A stretch of 8,327 bases of DNA from a bacterium (GTDB taxonomy: Bacteria; UBA10199; DSSB01): assembly GCA_030426445.1 (NCBI GenBank), contig JAUHYS010000084.1, positions 1-8,327 of the forward strand. The letters run 5' to 3'. The translations under genes and the position numbers were made by a program. Positions 1 through 6,416 of this stretch are shown here, in pieces (position 1 is the stretch's first letter; each line of letters opens with the position of its first letter). Under the pieces are notes generated by a model, which was given only the letters and a program-made list of their open reading frames with translations, had not been told where the DNA came from and made no database searches.

Positions 1-206
1 TTGGTGCCGACACCATCGGTGCAGGCCACCAAGACAGGTTCTTGATACTTAAGGGGGTTGATGCGAAACATGCCGGCAAAGCCACCCAAAGGTGTGAGGA
101 CTTCTGGCCGATGCGTCTTTTTGATTAACGGCTTGATGGTATCAACGAAACTATTCCCAGCTTCGATATTGACACCCGCTTCTTTGTATGTGCTTGCTTT
201 CTTCAA
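1..206 (-). CDS. purM: Phosphoribosylformylglycinamidine cyclo-ligase (AIR synthetase), N-terminal part
   Basis: PurM closes the imidazole ring in purine synthesis: it converts FGAM to AIR with ATP in the cytoplasm. Only the first 68 residues are present; the gene runs off the left edge. The visible residues match the family's N-terminus: TYKEAGVNIEAGN (about 6-18), RPEVL (33-37), the glycine stretch GGFAGMF (41-47), and the nucleotide-binding TDGVGT (63-68), where the window ends. The start is a TTG, because the same frame meets a TGA four codons upstream and holds no ATG or GTG between. The protein then begins (M)KKASTYKEAG, a normal PurM start. No Shine-Dalgarno lies at the usual distance; the nearest, AGAGGG at 240-235, is 28 bases away, with a hairpin between (separate entry). 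It follows the hydrolase gene on the same strand after 66 bases. Identity is firm; the exact initiation mechanism is not. Confidence 0.93.
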   Translation of the reverse strand, partial: MKKASTYKEAGVNIEAGNSFVDTIKPLIKKTHRPEVLTPLGGFAGMFRINPLKYQEPVLVACTDGVGT

Positions 207-224
207 AGTAGTTTGTCACTACTT
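206..224 (-). promoter_or_regulatory. Perfect hairpin abutting the purM start codon
   Basis: The arms AAGTAGT (206-212) and ACTACTT (218-224) are exact reverse complements around the 5-base loop at 213-217. On the minus strand the 3' arm ends on the first base of the purM TTG codon. Folded in mRNA, it would bring the AGAGGG at 240-235 from 28 bases to about 10 unpaired bases from the start. It could instead mask the start or be a protein operator on DNA. The fold is seen directly; any role is inference. Confidence 0.4.
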
Positions 225-239
225 AAGGACTTTGCCCTC

Positions 240-245
240 TGTCAA
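240..245 (-). promoter_or_regulatory. Possible -35 hexamer of a purM promoter
   Basis: The minus strand carries a consensus TTGACA at 245-240 in the 66-base gap between the hydrolase stop and purM. The bases 16-18 positions downstream (AGTAGT, GTAGTG or TAGTGA) match a -10 box poorly. Transcription from there would begin almost at the TTG start. The hexamer is seen; promoter activity is weakly supported, and purM could be read through from the upstream gene. Confidence 0.25.
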
Positions 246-272
246 TAGACTTTTGAAATTGAACTAAATTCC

Positions 273-1139
273 TCATTTAAAAAAATCTAAAAATAATTTT
301 GTAACTTCTTTAGCTTTTTCGTGTTGCACCCAATGGCTGCTATCCTCAAAGAAAATTAACTTTCCTTGATCGCACAAATCAATACTTGGTTGAGCCATTT
401 TATAAGAAAGTGCCAGGTCTTTTTTTCCCCAAATCATTAAAGTAGGGACTTTGACACGGGCGTCTTTAGGCAGTTTAGGTTTGGATCTTCCCAGAGCACG
501 GTACCAATTGAGCATCGCTGTTATGGCACTGGGTTGGGACCAGGCTTCTTTATATGTTTTGATTTCTTCTTGAGTAAAAGTGTGGCGTTTTGTGCCTTTT
601 TTTAAAGCCAGAACGCCGGCCCGAAAATCTTTTCTTTTGAAAAAAAGTTCAGGTAAATAAGGTAGTTGGAAAAAGAATATATACCAACTTTTTAATATTT
701 GTTTAGGGCGTGTGGTCAGAAATCGCAACATGATTTTAGGGTGGGGCACATTTAATATGGCCAATTTTTTAATTTTTTTGGGATGGTGAATAGCCAAATC
801 CCACGCAACGGCAGCCCCCCAATCATGGCCTGCTAGAAAGCAATTTTTCTGCCCATAATGTTTAATCAGCTCACAAATATCCTGGCGAAGTTCTGTAATG
901 CGATAGGCAGAAACCGAAGCAGGTTTTTCGCTTAAGTTATAGCCGCGTTGATCGGGAACCACCACATGTAATCCAGCTTCAGCTAAATCTAAAATTTGAT
1001 GGCTCCAAGCGTACCAAAATTCTGGGAAACCGTGGAGCAAAATCAGTAGTTCACCATTGGGGTTTCCGGCCTCGACCACATGGAGCTTAACCCCATTGAC
1101 TTGGATATTTTTATGACGAAGATTTTTTAAATGATTCAC
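273..1139 (-). CDS. Epoxide hydrolase-type alpha/beta hydrolase
   Basis: This is a cytoplasmic alpha/beta-hydrolase of the soluble epoxide hydrolase family, expected to open an epoxide to a diol through an alkyl-enzyme ester; the substrate cannot be read from sequence. Numbered from a TTG at 1220, it shows the oxyanion motif HGFPEFW (63-69), the nucleophile elbow GHDWGA with Asp133, cap tyrosines in SWY (Tyr180) and NWY (Tyr240), the acid Asp268 in WGKKD, and His296 in SSHW. The Trp after the nucleophile and the paired tyrosines favour epoxide hydrolase over fluoroacetate dehalogenase (usually GHDRGA). I chose the GTG at 1139, 288 residues: it has GGGGG about 10 bases upstream and AGGAG slightly further, and it puts the NGVKLHVVEAG strand near the N-terminus, as is usual. 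The TTG at 1220 lacks a ribosome-binding site and adds 27 unconserved-looking residues. It is divergent from birA and upstream of purM, with no evident pathway link to either. Confidence 0.85.
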   Translation of the reverse strand: MNHLKNLRHKNIQVNGVKLHVVEAGNPNGELLILLHGFPEFWYAWSHQILDLAEAGLHVVVPDQRGYNLSEKPASVSAYRITELRQDICELIKHYGQKNCFLAGHDWGAAVAWDLAIHHPKKIKKLAILNVPHPKIMLRFLTTRPKQILKSWYIFFFQLPYLPELFFKRKDFRAGVLALKKGTKRHTFTQEEIKTYKEAWSQPSAITAMLNWYRALGRSKPKLPKDARVKVPTLMIWGKKDLALSYKMAQPSIDLCDQGKLIFFEDSSHWVQHEKAKEVTKLFLDFFK

Positions 1140-1215
1140 CCTTATGATACCCCCGGCTCCTATTATTTTTTTAATTAAAATAAGATAAAAATTAAAAGCT
1201 GCAGTTTCTTTTTCA

Positions 1216-1258
1216 AACAAGAAAGAGTCAAGTAAGAATTTTTGATAAGTTTCTTGTT
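1216..1258. repeat. 9-bp inverted repeat in the divergent spacer
   Basis: The arms AACAAGAAA (1216-1224) and TTTCTTGTT (1250-1258) are exact reverse complements separated by 25 bases. They lie between the hydrolase gene and birA and flank the birA -35-like box at 1242-1247. The arrangement could bind a regulator serving both directions. A repeat of this size is expected once or twice by chance in a window this long, so its position is the only argument for function. Confidence 0.35.
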
Positions 1259-1271
1259 CTCATTTTATATT
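1242..1271 (+). promoter_or_regulatory. Probable sigma-70-type promoter of the birA operon
   Basis: TTGATA at 1242-1247 matches five of six -35 consensus bases. TATATT at 1266-1271 matches five of six -10 bases, with an 18-base spacer. Transcription would start near 1278, giving a very short leader just upstream of the AGGA (1281-1284) that serves the birA ATG at 1295. The region is very AT-rich, so chance matches are likely. Confidence 0.42.
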
Positions 1272-1294
1272 TTCTTCTATAGGATAGACCTCCC

Positions 1295-2107
1295 ATGTCT
1301 AAAAATTTTTTCCTTGAATTAGAAAAACTCAAAAACACGCTGCCTCAATTAAAGAGAAATTATTTTTTTGAGGAAACCGATTCAACCAATACACAAGCTG
1401 TCCAATTGGCGAAATCAGGTGCTCCAGAAGGAAGCTTGGTGTTGGCAGATTTTCAGACGCAAGGCAGGGGGCGTTTGCAGCGACAGTGGGAATCTCCAGC
1501 GGGAAAGGGTCTTTACTTTACCTTGATTCTTCGGCCTCGACTTCATCCTCAACAAGCTCCATTACTCACCTTGACGACAGGGGTTGCACTTTTAAAGGCT
1601 CTCGAAACCTTGGGCTTAAAAGAACTTTTGATAAAATGGCCCAATGATATTTGGGTAAAAGAAAAAAAACTTGCTGGTATTTTATGCGAGCTTTTTACTA
1701 CCCAAGTCAAGGGCGTTGCGCAGATTGACTTTATTTTATTAGGAGTGGGGCTCAATGTGTCTCAATCAAAAGAGGATTTTTCTACAGAGATTCAAAAGCT
1801 AGCGACTTCGGTGTTTCAGGTAACAGGTGAACATTTTTCGCGTTTACAGGTCTTGGAATGTCTTATGAAAGAAATTTTTTTTCAAATTGAAAATTTAATT
1901 CAAAAAGGGCCCGACTTCATGATAGAACAGTGGAAAAAATTTTCAGGTTTTATGAAAAAAAATATTGTTTTTGAGGAAGCAAAGCAAACTTATGAAGCTA
2001 CAGTTTTCGATTTAGACCGTTCAGGCCATTTACTAGTAAAGTTAAAAAACGGTGAGATCAGGACTTTGATTGCAGAAGAAGTTAGACTTAAAGCGATAGA
2101 AATCTAG
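1295..2107 (+). CDS. birA: Biotin--[acetyl-CoA-carboxylase] ligase, single-function type
   Basis: The enzyme activates biotin to biotinyl-5'-AMP and attaches it to a lysine of the biotin carrier protein of acetyl-CoA carboxylase or similar enzymes. The 270 residues hold the catalytic core from about 20 to 215: TDSTN (28-32), the biotin/AMP loop GRGR followed by QRQW (57-65), KWPNDIW (114-120), KLAGIL with Lys125, and LGVGLNV (149-155). A small SH3-like C-terminal domain follows (about 218-270). The N-terminal winged helix of E. coli-type BirA (about 320 residues) is absent, so this protein should not act as a repressor. The ATG at 1295 has AGGA 10 bases upstream. It is first of three same-strand genes; coaX starts 13 bases after its stop. 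Confidence 0.95.
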   Translation: MSKNFFLELEKLKNTLPQLKRNYFFEETDSTNTQAVQLAKSGAPEGSLVLADFQTQGRGRLQRQWESPAGKGLYFTLILRPRLHPQQAPLLTLTTGVALLKALETLGLKELLIKWPNDIWVKEKKLAGILCELFTTQVKGVAQIDFILLGVGLNVSQSKEDFSTEIQKLATSVFQVTGEHFSRLQVLECLMKEIFFQIENLIQKGPDFMIEQWKKFSGFMKKNIVFEEAKQTYEATVFDLDRSGHLLVKLKNGEIRTLIAEEVRLKAIEI

Positions 2108-2120
2108 AGAAAGAAATAGA

Positions 2121-2942
2121 ATGTTACTAGTCATCGATATAGGAAACACCAACATGCTGGTGGGCGTTTACCAGCAGGAAAAACTCAGTCACCATTGGCG
2201 GCTCGAAACCAAAAAAGAACGCACTGCAGACGAATTAGGGATTTTTTTTAAAGAGCTCTTTCAGTTTGCAAAATTAGATTTCAAAAATGTTGAAGAAATC
2301 ATGATCTCTAATGTGGTTCCCCCGATGGAATTTAGTTTGCAACGCATGTGCCAGCGTTACCTAAACAAAAAACCAAAGTTCGTGGGTGCTTCTATGTCGG
2401 CTCCAATTAAGATCGGTTTGCAAAACCCGGAGCAGGTCGGTGCAGATCGCATTGTCAATGCAGTGGCGGGTGTACATTTTTACGGAGCTCCTTTAATTAT
2501 TGTTGATTTTGGAACTGCGACTACTTTTGATTATATCAATAAAAGTAAGGTTTATCGGGGTGGTTGTATTACTCCTGGGATTGCTGTGTCTAATGAGGCT
2601 TTGGTGCAACTTCCTCAAGTGGAAATTAAAAAGCCTAAACGTGTGATTGGCCGAGAAACGATCGAAAGCATGCAATCCGGGATTTTTTATGGTTATATTG
2701 GCATGGTCGATGCCATTGTAAAAAAAATTCAAGAAGAAGCCAAAGTAAGATGCCCTGTGATCGCTACGGGAGGTTTTTTAAGTTTAATCACTCAGTCTTC
2801 AAAAACGATTAAAAAGGCCGACCCTTTTTTAACTTTAGAGGGCCTACGCCTGATTGCGCAATATCAAAAAAGGAAACAAAAAAACATTAGACGTTCTAGA
2901 TTAAACTGCGTTATTGAGCTTGCCAATAAGCATAAGGATTAA
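2121..2942 (+). CDS. coaX: Type III pantothenate kinase
   Basis: CoaX phosphorylates pantothenate with ATP, the first step of coenzyme A synthesis. It belongs to the ASKHA fold; the type III group is known to need a monovalent cation and to escape CoA feedback. The 273 residues show the phosphate loop DIGNTN (6-11), SNVVPP (63-68), GADRI (107-111) with the pantothenate-binding and catalytic region, DFGTATTFD (129-137), GGCITPG (147-153) and ATGGF (215-219). The family usually ends soon after the LTLEGLRLI helix (237-245). Here a Lys/Arg-rich tail of about 25 residues follows, making the protein slightly longer than usual. The ribosome-binding site is weak (purine run AGAGAAAGA). Adjacency to birA is common in bacteria, and some Bordetella CoaX proteins were first named as BirA helpers (Baf). 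Confidence is high. Confidence 0.95.
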   Translation: MLLVIDIGNTNMLVGVYQQEKLSHHWRLETKKERTADELGIFFKELFQFAKLDFKNVEEIMISNVVPPMEFSLQRMCQRYLNKKPKFVGASMSAPIKIGLQNPEQVGADRIVNAVAGVHFYGAPLIIVDFGTATTFDYINKSKVYRGGCITPGIAVSNEALVQLPQVEIKKPKRVIGRETIESMQSGIFYGYIGMVDAIVKKIQEEAKVRCPVIATGGFLSLITQSSKTIKKADPFLTLEGLRLIAQYQKRKQKNIRRSRLNCVIELANKHKD

Positions 2943-2950
2943 CAAAAAAG

Positions 2951-2955
2951 AAAGG
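2951..2955 (+). promoter_or_regulatory. Ribosome-binding site deciding the SDR start
   Basis: AAAGG lies 6 bases before the ATG at 2962. It supports that start over the in-frame TTG at 2914, which overlaps the end of coaX and would add 16 residues ahead of the normal first beta strand of the Rossmann fold. Confidence 0.6.
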
Positions 2956-2961
2956 TTCTTC

Positions 2962-3870
2962 ATGAAAATTTTAATTTCAGGATCGCATGGATTTCTAGCT
3001 TCCGAATTAATCCCTATTTTACAAAAAAGAGGGCACGTTATCGGTCGCTTGGTCAGAGGTGAGGCCGATATCACCCAAAACGAAATTTTTTGGAACGCAG
3101 AGCAAGGCAGTATCGATAAAGGTGCTTTACAAGCTTTTGCACCGGAAGCTGTGATTAACTTGGCTGGAGAGAATCTTGCTGGAGGTAGATGGACTAAAAG
3201 TAAAAAAAAGAAGATTCGCGATAGTCGAGTGAATGGAACAACAATCCTTACCAAGGCTTTAGCAAGCTTACAGACTCCACCACAAGTTCTGATTTCGGCT
3301 TCTGCTATTGGTTTTTATGGAAATCAGGCTGATAAAGAACTGGATGAAACCAGTCCACTGGGAGAAGGTTTTTTAGCTGACGTGGTCCATGATTGGGAAT
3401 TGGCGACAAAACCTGCTGAAGAAAAAGGGATCCGAGTCGTTCATATAAGAACTGGTCTAGTTTTAAGTGCAAAAGGCGGCGCATTGCAAAAAATGCTATT
3501 ACCATTTAAGCTAGGATTGGGTGGAGTAATCGGCAATGGTAAACAATATATGAGCTGGATTAGCCTAGAAGACGAAGTCCGTGCAATTGTTTTTGCCTTG
3601 GAAAATGATAAAGTCAGCGGTGCGGTTAATTTAACCACCTCGAACCCTGTTACCAATAAAGAGTTTACCAAAACATTAGGTAAGGCTTTATGGAGACCGA
3701 CCCTTTTCCCCTTACCAGCCTCGGTAGCGCGTATGGCTTTTAGCGCCGAAATGGCTGATGAAACCCTGCTGGCCAGCATGCGCGTTTACCCAAAAAAATT
3801 ACAAGAATTTGGCTTCCAATTTAATCATCCAAATTTAAAAGGAGCCTTAAAAGCAGCTTTGCAGGACTAG
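2962..3870 (+). CDS. SDR39U1/TIGR01777-type epimerase-like protein (YfcH family)
   Basis: This 302-residue protein is an atypical short-chain dehydrogenase/reductase of the NAD-dependent epimerase family; its reaction is not known. The Rossmann fold begins MKILISG, with a glycine motif GSHGFLA (7-13) in which the third glycine is alanine. Family hallmarks follow: INLAGE (65-70), an SRV turn (88-90), ISASAIGFYG (111-120), RTGLVLS (163-169), the GNGKQYMSWISLED signature (191-204), and YPKKLQEFGF (276-285). Residues about 250-300 form the C-terminal DUF1731-type segment. A YxxxK pair is not at its usual spacing: Tyr119 is followed by Lys only at 125. E. coli YfcH and human SDR39U1 are known relatives. 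The gene starts 19 bases after coaX, so it is probably the last gene of the birA-coaX operon. A role in cofactor metabolism is only guilt by association. Confidence 0.88.
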   Translation: MKILISGSHGFLASELIPILQKRGHVIGRLVRGEADITQNEIFWNAEQGSIDKGALQAFAPEAVINLAGENLAGGRWTKSKKKKIRDSRVNGTTILTKALASLQTPPQVLISASAIGFYGNQADKELDETSPLGEGFLADVVHDWELATKPAEEKGIRVVHIRTGLVLSAKGGALQKMLLPFKLGLGGVIGNGKQYMSWISLEDEVRAIVFALENDKVSGAVNLTTSNPVTNKEFTKTLGKALWRPTLFPLPASVARMAFSAEMADETLLASMRVYPKKLQEFGFQFNHPNLKGALKAALQD

Positions 3871-3898
3871 GAGTCCTCTATCTATTATTTTATTTAGT
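3863..3898 (+). terminator. Weak terminator-like hairpin after the birA operon
   Basis: AGGACT (3863-3868) and AGTCCT (3872-3877) are exact reverse complements around a 3-base loop. They overlap the stop of the SDR gene and precede a T-rich, A-interrupted stretch to about 3898. The short stem and broken T tract make it a poor intrinsic terminator. However, the 48-base gap between convergent genes is where termination must occur. On the minus strand no T tract follows the stem, so it does not serve ahcY well. Confidence 0.35.
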
Positions 3899-3918
3899 AA
3901 AGTTGATCTTAGCTTTTT

Positions 3919-5235
3919 CTAATACCGATAGTACTCTGGTTTAAAAGGGCCTTCTTGCGCAATACCCAAATATTTGGCTTGTTCATTGCTGAGTGTTTCC
4001 AGTTTGACTCCTAAGGCATCCAAATGAAGTCGAGCAACTTCTTCGTCTAATTTTTTAGAAAGAACACTAACCCCAACGGGTCGTTCTTGGCTAAAAAGAT
4101 CGATTTGTGCCAGAACTTGATTGCTGAAAGAGTTAGACATGACAAATGAGGGATGTCCAGTGGCGCAGCCTAAATTAACCAAGCGGCCTTCTGCCAACAG
4201 AATAATTGAGTGTCCATCTGGGAAGGTGTAAAGATCAACCTGAGGTTTGACTGTATCTTTTTTGATCCCAGGGAAACCATTGAGTTGTGCGACCTGAATC
4301 TCAATATCAAAATGCCCAATATTACACACAATGGCATTGTGTTTCATTTTTTCCATGTGATCAATACGAATCACATCTTTGCAACCGGTGGTGGTGACAA
4401 AGATATCGCCTTCTGCACAGGCTTCATCCATAGGTTTGACTTCAAAGCCTTCCATGGCAGCTTGCAAGGCGCAAATGGGGTCGATTTCGGTGACGATGAC
4501 ACGGGCACCAAATCCTTTCATCGATTTGGCACTGCCTTTTCCAACATCTCCATAACCCGCTACAACAACAACTTTGCCTGCAACCATGATGTCAGTAGCA
4601 CGCTTAATACCATCAGCTAAGGATTCACGGCAGCCATATAAATTGTCAAATTTAGATTTGGTTACAGAATCATTGACATTGATGGCAGGAATCTTGAGTT
4701 CGCCTTTTTCCATCATGCGATAGAGAGCGTGAACTCCTGTAGTAGTTTCTTCACTGACTCCTTTGATGCTTGTTAAAAGCTCGGGGCGTTTTTCGTGAAC
4801 GAATTGCGTAAGATCTCCACCGTCGTCTAAAAGTAAGTTAGGCCCACCGTCGGCAAAATTAAGGGTTTGCTCGATGCACCACCAGTATTCTTTTTCGGAT
4901 TCGCCTTTCCACGCAAAGACGGGAATACCAGCTTGTGCCATGGCTGCAGCAGCATGGTCTTGGGTAGAAAATATATTACAGGAAGACCAACGTACTTCGG
5001 CGCCTAATTCGATTAGCGTCTCAATAAGTACAGCAGTCTGAATAGTCATATGCAAACAACCTGTAATGCGGGCACCTTTTAAAGGTTTTGTTTTGCCGTA
5101 CTTTTCTCGCAGTGCCATTAGACCGGGCATTTCTTTTTCTGCTAATGTAATTTCTTTACGACCCCAATCTGCTAAACTGAGGTCTGCAACTTTAAAATCT
5201 TCTTGAGTTTTTGAATTGAGTACAGGCTGTGACAT
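3919..5235 (-). CDS. ahcY: Adenosylhomocysteinase (S-adenosyl-L-homocysteine hydrolase)
   Basis: AhcY splits S-adenosylhomocysteine, the inhibitory product of methyl transfer, into adenosine and homocysteine, using tightly bound NAD. The 438 residues are full length (human enzyme 432). Visible are CLHMT with His62, the DDGGD loop (137-141), SEETTTG with Glu163, the catalytic Lys193 and Asp197 near DNLYGCRES (Cys202), the NAD-binding GYGDVGKG (227-234), CNIGHFD with His308, and the C-terminal FKPEYYRY with Lys433 and Tyr437, which reaches the neighbouring subunit's NAD in known tetramers. No key residue is missing. I start at the ATG at 5235, which has AGAGGAG 6 bases before it; a longer frame to 5298 would run back into metK. 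It lies 11 bases after the metK stop and is very probably cotranscribed with it. Confidence 0.97.
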   Translation of the reverse strand: MSQPVLNSKTQEDFKVADLSLADWGRKEITLAEKEMPGLMALREKYGKTKPLKGARITGCLHMTIQTAVLIETLIELGAEVRWSSCNIFSTQDHAAAAMAQAGIPVFAWKGESEKEYWWCIEQTLNFADGGPNLLLDDGGDLTQFVHEKRPELLTSIKGVSEETTTGVHALYRMMEKGELKIPAINVNDSVTKSKFDNLYGCRESLADGIKRATDIMVAGKVVVVAGYGDVGKGSAKSMKGFGARVIVTEIDPICALQAAMEGFEVKPMDEACAEGDIFVTTTGCKDVIRIDHMEKMKHNAIVCNIGHFDIEIQVAQLNGFPGIKKDTVKPQVDLYTFPDGHSIILLAEGRLVNLGCATGHPSFVMSNSFSNQVLAQIDLFSQERPVGVSVLSKKLDEEVARLHLDALGVKLETLSNEQAKYLGIAQEGPFKPEYYRY

Positions 5236-5241
5236 CGGGTT

Positions 5242-5248
5242 CTCCTCT
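5242..5248 (-). promoter_or_regulatory. ahcY ribosome-binding site overlapping the metK stop
   Basis: The strong AGAGGAG (5248-5242, minus strand) shares its first two bases with the TAG stop of metK and sits 6 bases before the ahcY ATG. This fixes the start and suggests that ribosomes finishing metK help initiate ahcY. Confidence 0.75.
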
Positions 5249-6416
5249 ATAAATTTAGAGCCTTTTGTAAGGCTTCGACTTTGTCGGTTTTCTCCCAAGT
5301 AAATTCGGGTTCGTTACGGCCAAAGTGACCATAACTGGCTGTTTTTCGATAAATGGGCTGCAATAAATCCAAGGTTTGAATAATCTCTGCAGGTTTCATA
5401 GAAAAGACTTCTCGGACTGCCTCTGAGAGTTTTTGAGCTGGAATTTCGCTGGTGTGAAAGGTATCGATCATGACGCTGACGGGTTCTGGATAGCCAATGG
5501 CATAAGCAAGTTGGACCTCACAGCGTTTAGCAATTTTGGCTGCCACGATGTTTTTTGCAATATAACGAGCCATGTAAGAAGCCGAGCGGTCCACCTTAGA
5601 AGGGTCTTTTCCACTAAAAGCTCCCCCTCCATGGGATCCATGACCCCCGTAAGTGTCGACAATAATTTTTCGACCCGTTAGACCACAGTCCCCTTGAGGG
5701 CCCCCTACAACAAAACGTCCGGTGGGATTAATTAAAAAAGCGGTTTTGTCGTCTAGCATATTTGTAGGTAGATATTTTTTTGCAATGGATTCGATCAAGG
5801 TTTTTTGAATGGTTTTATGATCCACATCGGGGCTGTGCTGAGTACTCATGACAATGGTATCAATACGAGTGGGTTTGCCATCGTGGTATTCGACCGTGAC
5901 TTGAGATTTTCCATCGGGTCTTAACCAGGGGATGGAACCGTCTTTGCGATGCTCTGCGAGTTTGAGAGTTAGGATGTGTGCATAGTCGATAGGAGCGGGC
6001 ATAAACTCAGGGGTTTCGTCTGTGGCATAGCCAAACATGAGCCCCTGGTCGCCGGCACCTTGTTCTGTATAAAGACCTTCACCCGCGGAAACACCCTGGG
6101 AAATATCCGGAGATTGTTTGTCTAAAGCAACCATGACTCCGCAAGTTTCGTAATCAAAACCTTTTTTACTGTCATCGTAACCGATTTCTTTAATGGTTTG
6201 ACGTACTACGGCAGCATAATCAACCAGAGCAGTTGTTGTGATTTCTCCAGCTATCATCGCAAAACCGGTTTTAACTAGGGTTTCACAAGCAACTCGAGCG
6301 TGGGGGTCTTGGGTGAGAATAGCATCTAAAATTGCATCCGAGATTTGGTCCGAAATTTTATCGGGATGGCCCTCGGTAACAGATTCTGAAGTAAAAAGAA
6401 ATTTTTCTTCGCGCAT
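5247..6416 (-). CDS. metK: S-adenosylmethionine synthetase (methionine adenosyltransferase)
   Basis: MetK makes S-adenosylmethionine from methionine and ATP, releasing phosphate and diphosphate, with Mg2+ and K+. The 389 residues are the standard bacterial length. Motifs: the N-terminal SESVTEGHPDK (10-20) with ATP-contacting His17, the family signature GAGDQGLMFGYA (120-131), the flexible active-site loop just before it (about 100-118), PTGRFVVGGPQGD (231-243), the phosphate loop GGGAFSGKD (263-271), KVDRSA (274-279), and the C-terminal YGHFGR (362-367). The ATG at 6416 has AAGGA 10 bases upstream. It lies 73 bases after recJ on the same strand and 11 bases before ahcY, so the two make one methyl-cycle unit. 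I see no S-adenosylmethionine or S-adenosylhomocysteine riboswitch in the short leader, nor a MetJ-type AGACGTCT box. Confidence 0.98.
   Translation of the reverse strand: MREEKFLFTSESVTEGHPDKISDQISDAILDAILTQDPHARVACETLVKTGFAMIAGEITTTALVDYAAVVRQTIKEIGYDDSKKGFDYETCGVMVALDKQSPDISQGVSAGEGLYTEQGAGDQGLMFGYATDETPEFMPAPIDYAHILTLKLAEHRKDGSIPWLRPDGKSQVTVEYHDGKPTRIDTIVMSTQHSPDVDHKTIQKTLIESIAKKYLPTNMLDDKTAFLINPTGRFVVGGPQGDCGLTGRKIIVDTYGGHGSHGGGAFSGKDPSKVDRSASYMARYIAKNIVAAKIAKRCEVQLAYAIGYPEPVSVMIDTFHTSEIPAQKLSEAVREVFSMKPAEIIQTLDLLQPIYRKTASYGHFGRNEPEFTWEKTDKVEALQKALNL

Noticed and set aside
228..253. Direct repeat GACTTT at 228-233 and 248-253, 20 bp apart, as regulator half-sites
   Set aside because: Six-base repeats in AT-rich DNA are common, and no known purine-regulator box (PurR-type) matches.
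58..267. Open frame of 69 codons on the plus strand over the purM start
   Set aside because: It is antisense to the clear PurM reading frame, ends in the spacer, and has no family resemblance.
1140..1220. TTG at 1220 as the true start of the hydrolase
   Set aside because: No ribosome-binding site precedes it, and the added 27 residues do not resemble a signal peptide or a family N-terminus. The GTG at 1139 fits better, though this is not certain.
3441..3779. 112-codon minus-strand frame inside the SDR gene, and a similar one at 2901-3254
   Set aside because: Both are antisense to conserved motifs of the SDR39U1-like protein or the coaX end, with no ribosome-binding site or recognisable domain.
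4210..4620. 136-codon plus-strand frame inside ahcY
   Set aside because: It lies wholly antisense to a highly conserved AhcY region (NAD-binding domain), so it is a by-product of that coding sequence.
5433..5681. 82-codon plus-strand frame inside metK, and a minus-strand frame at 5468-5662
   Set aside because: Shadows of the metK signature region; the apparent motifs are only alternative readings of the MetK codons.
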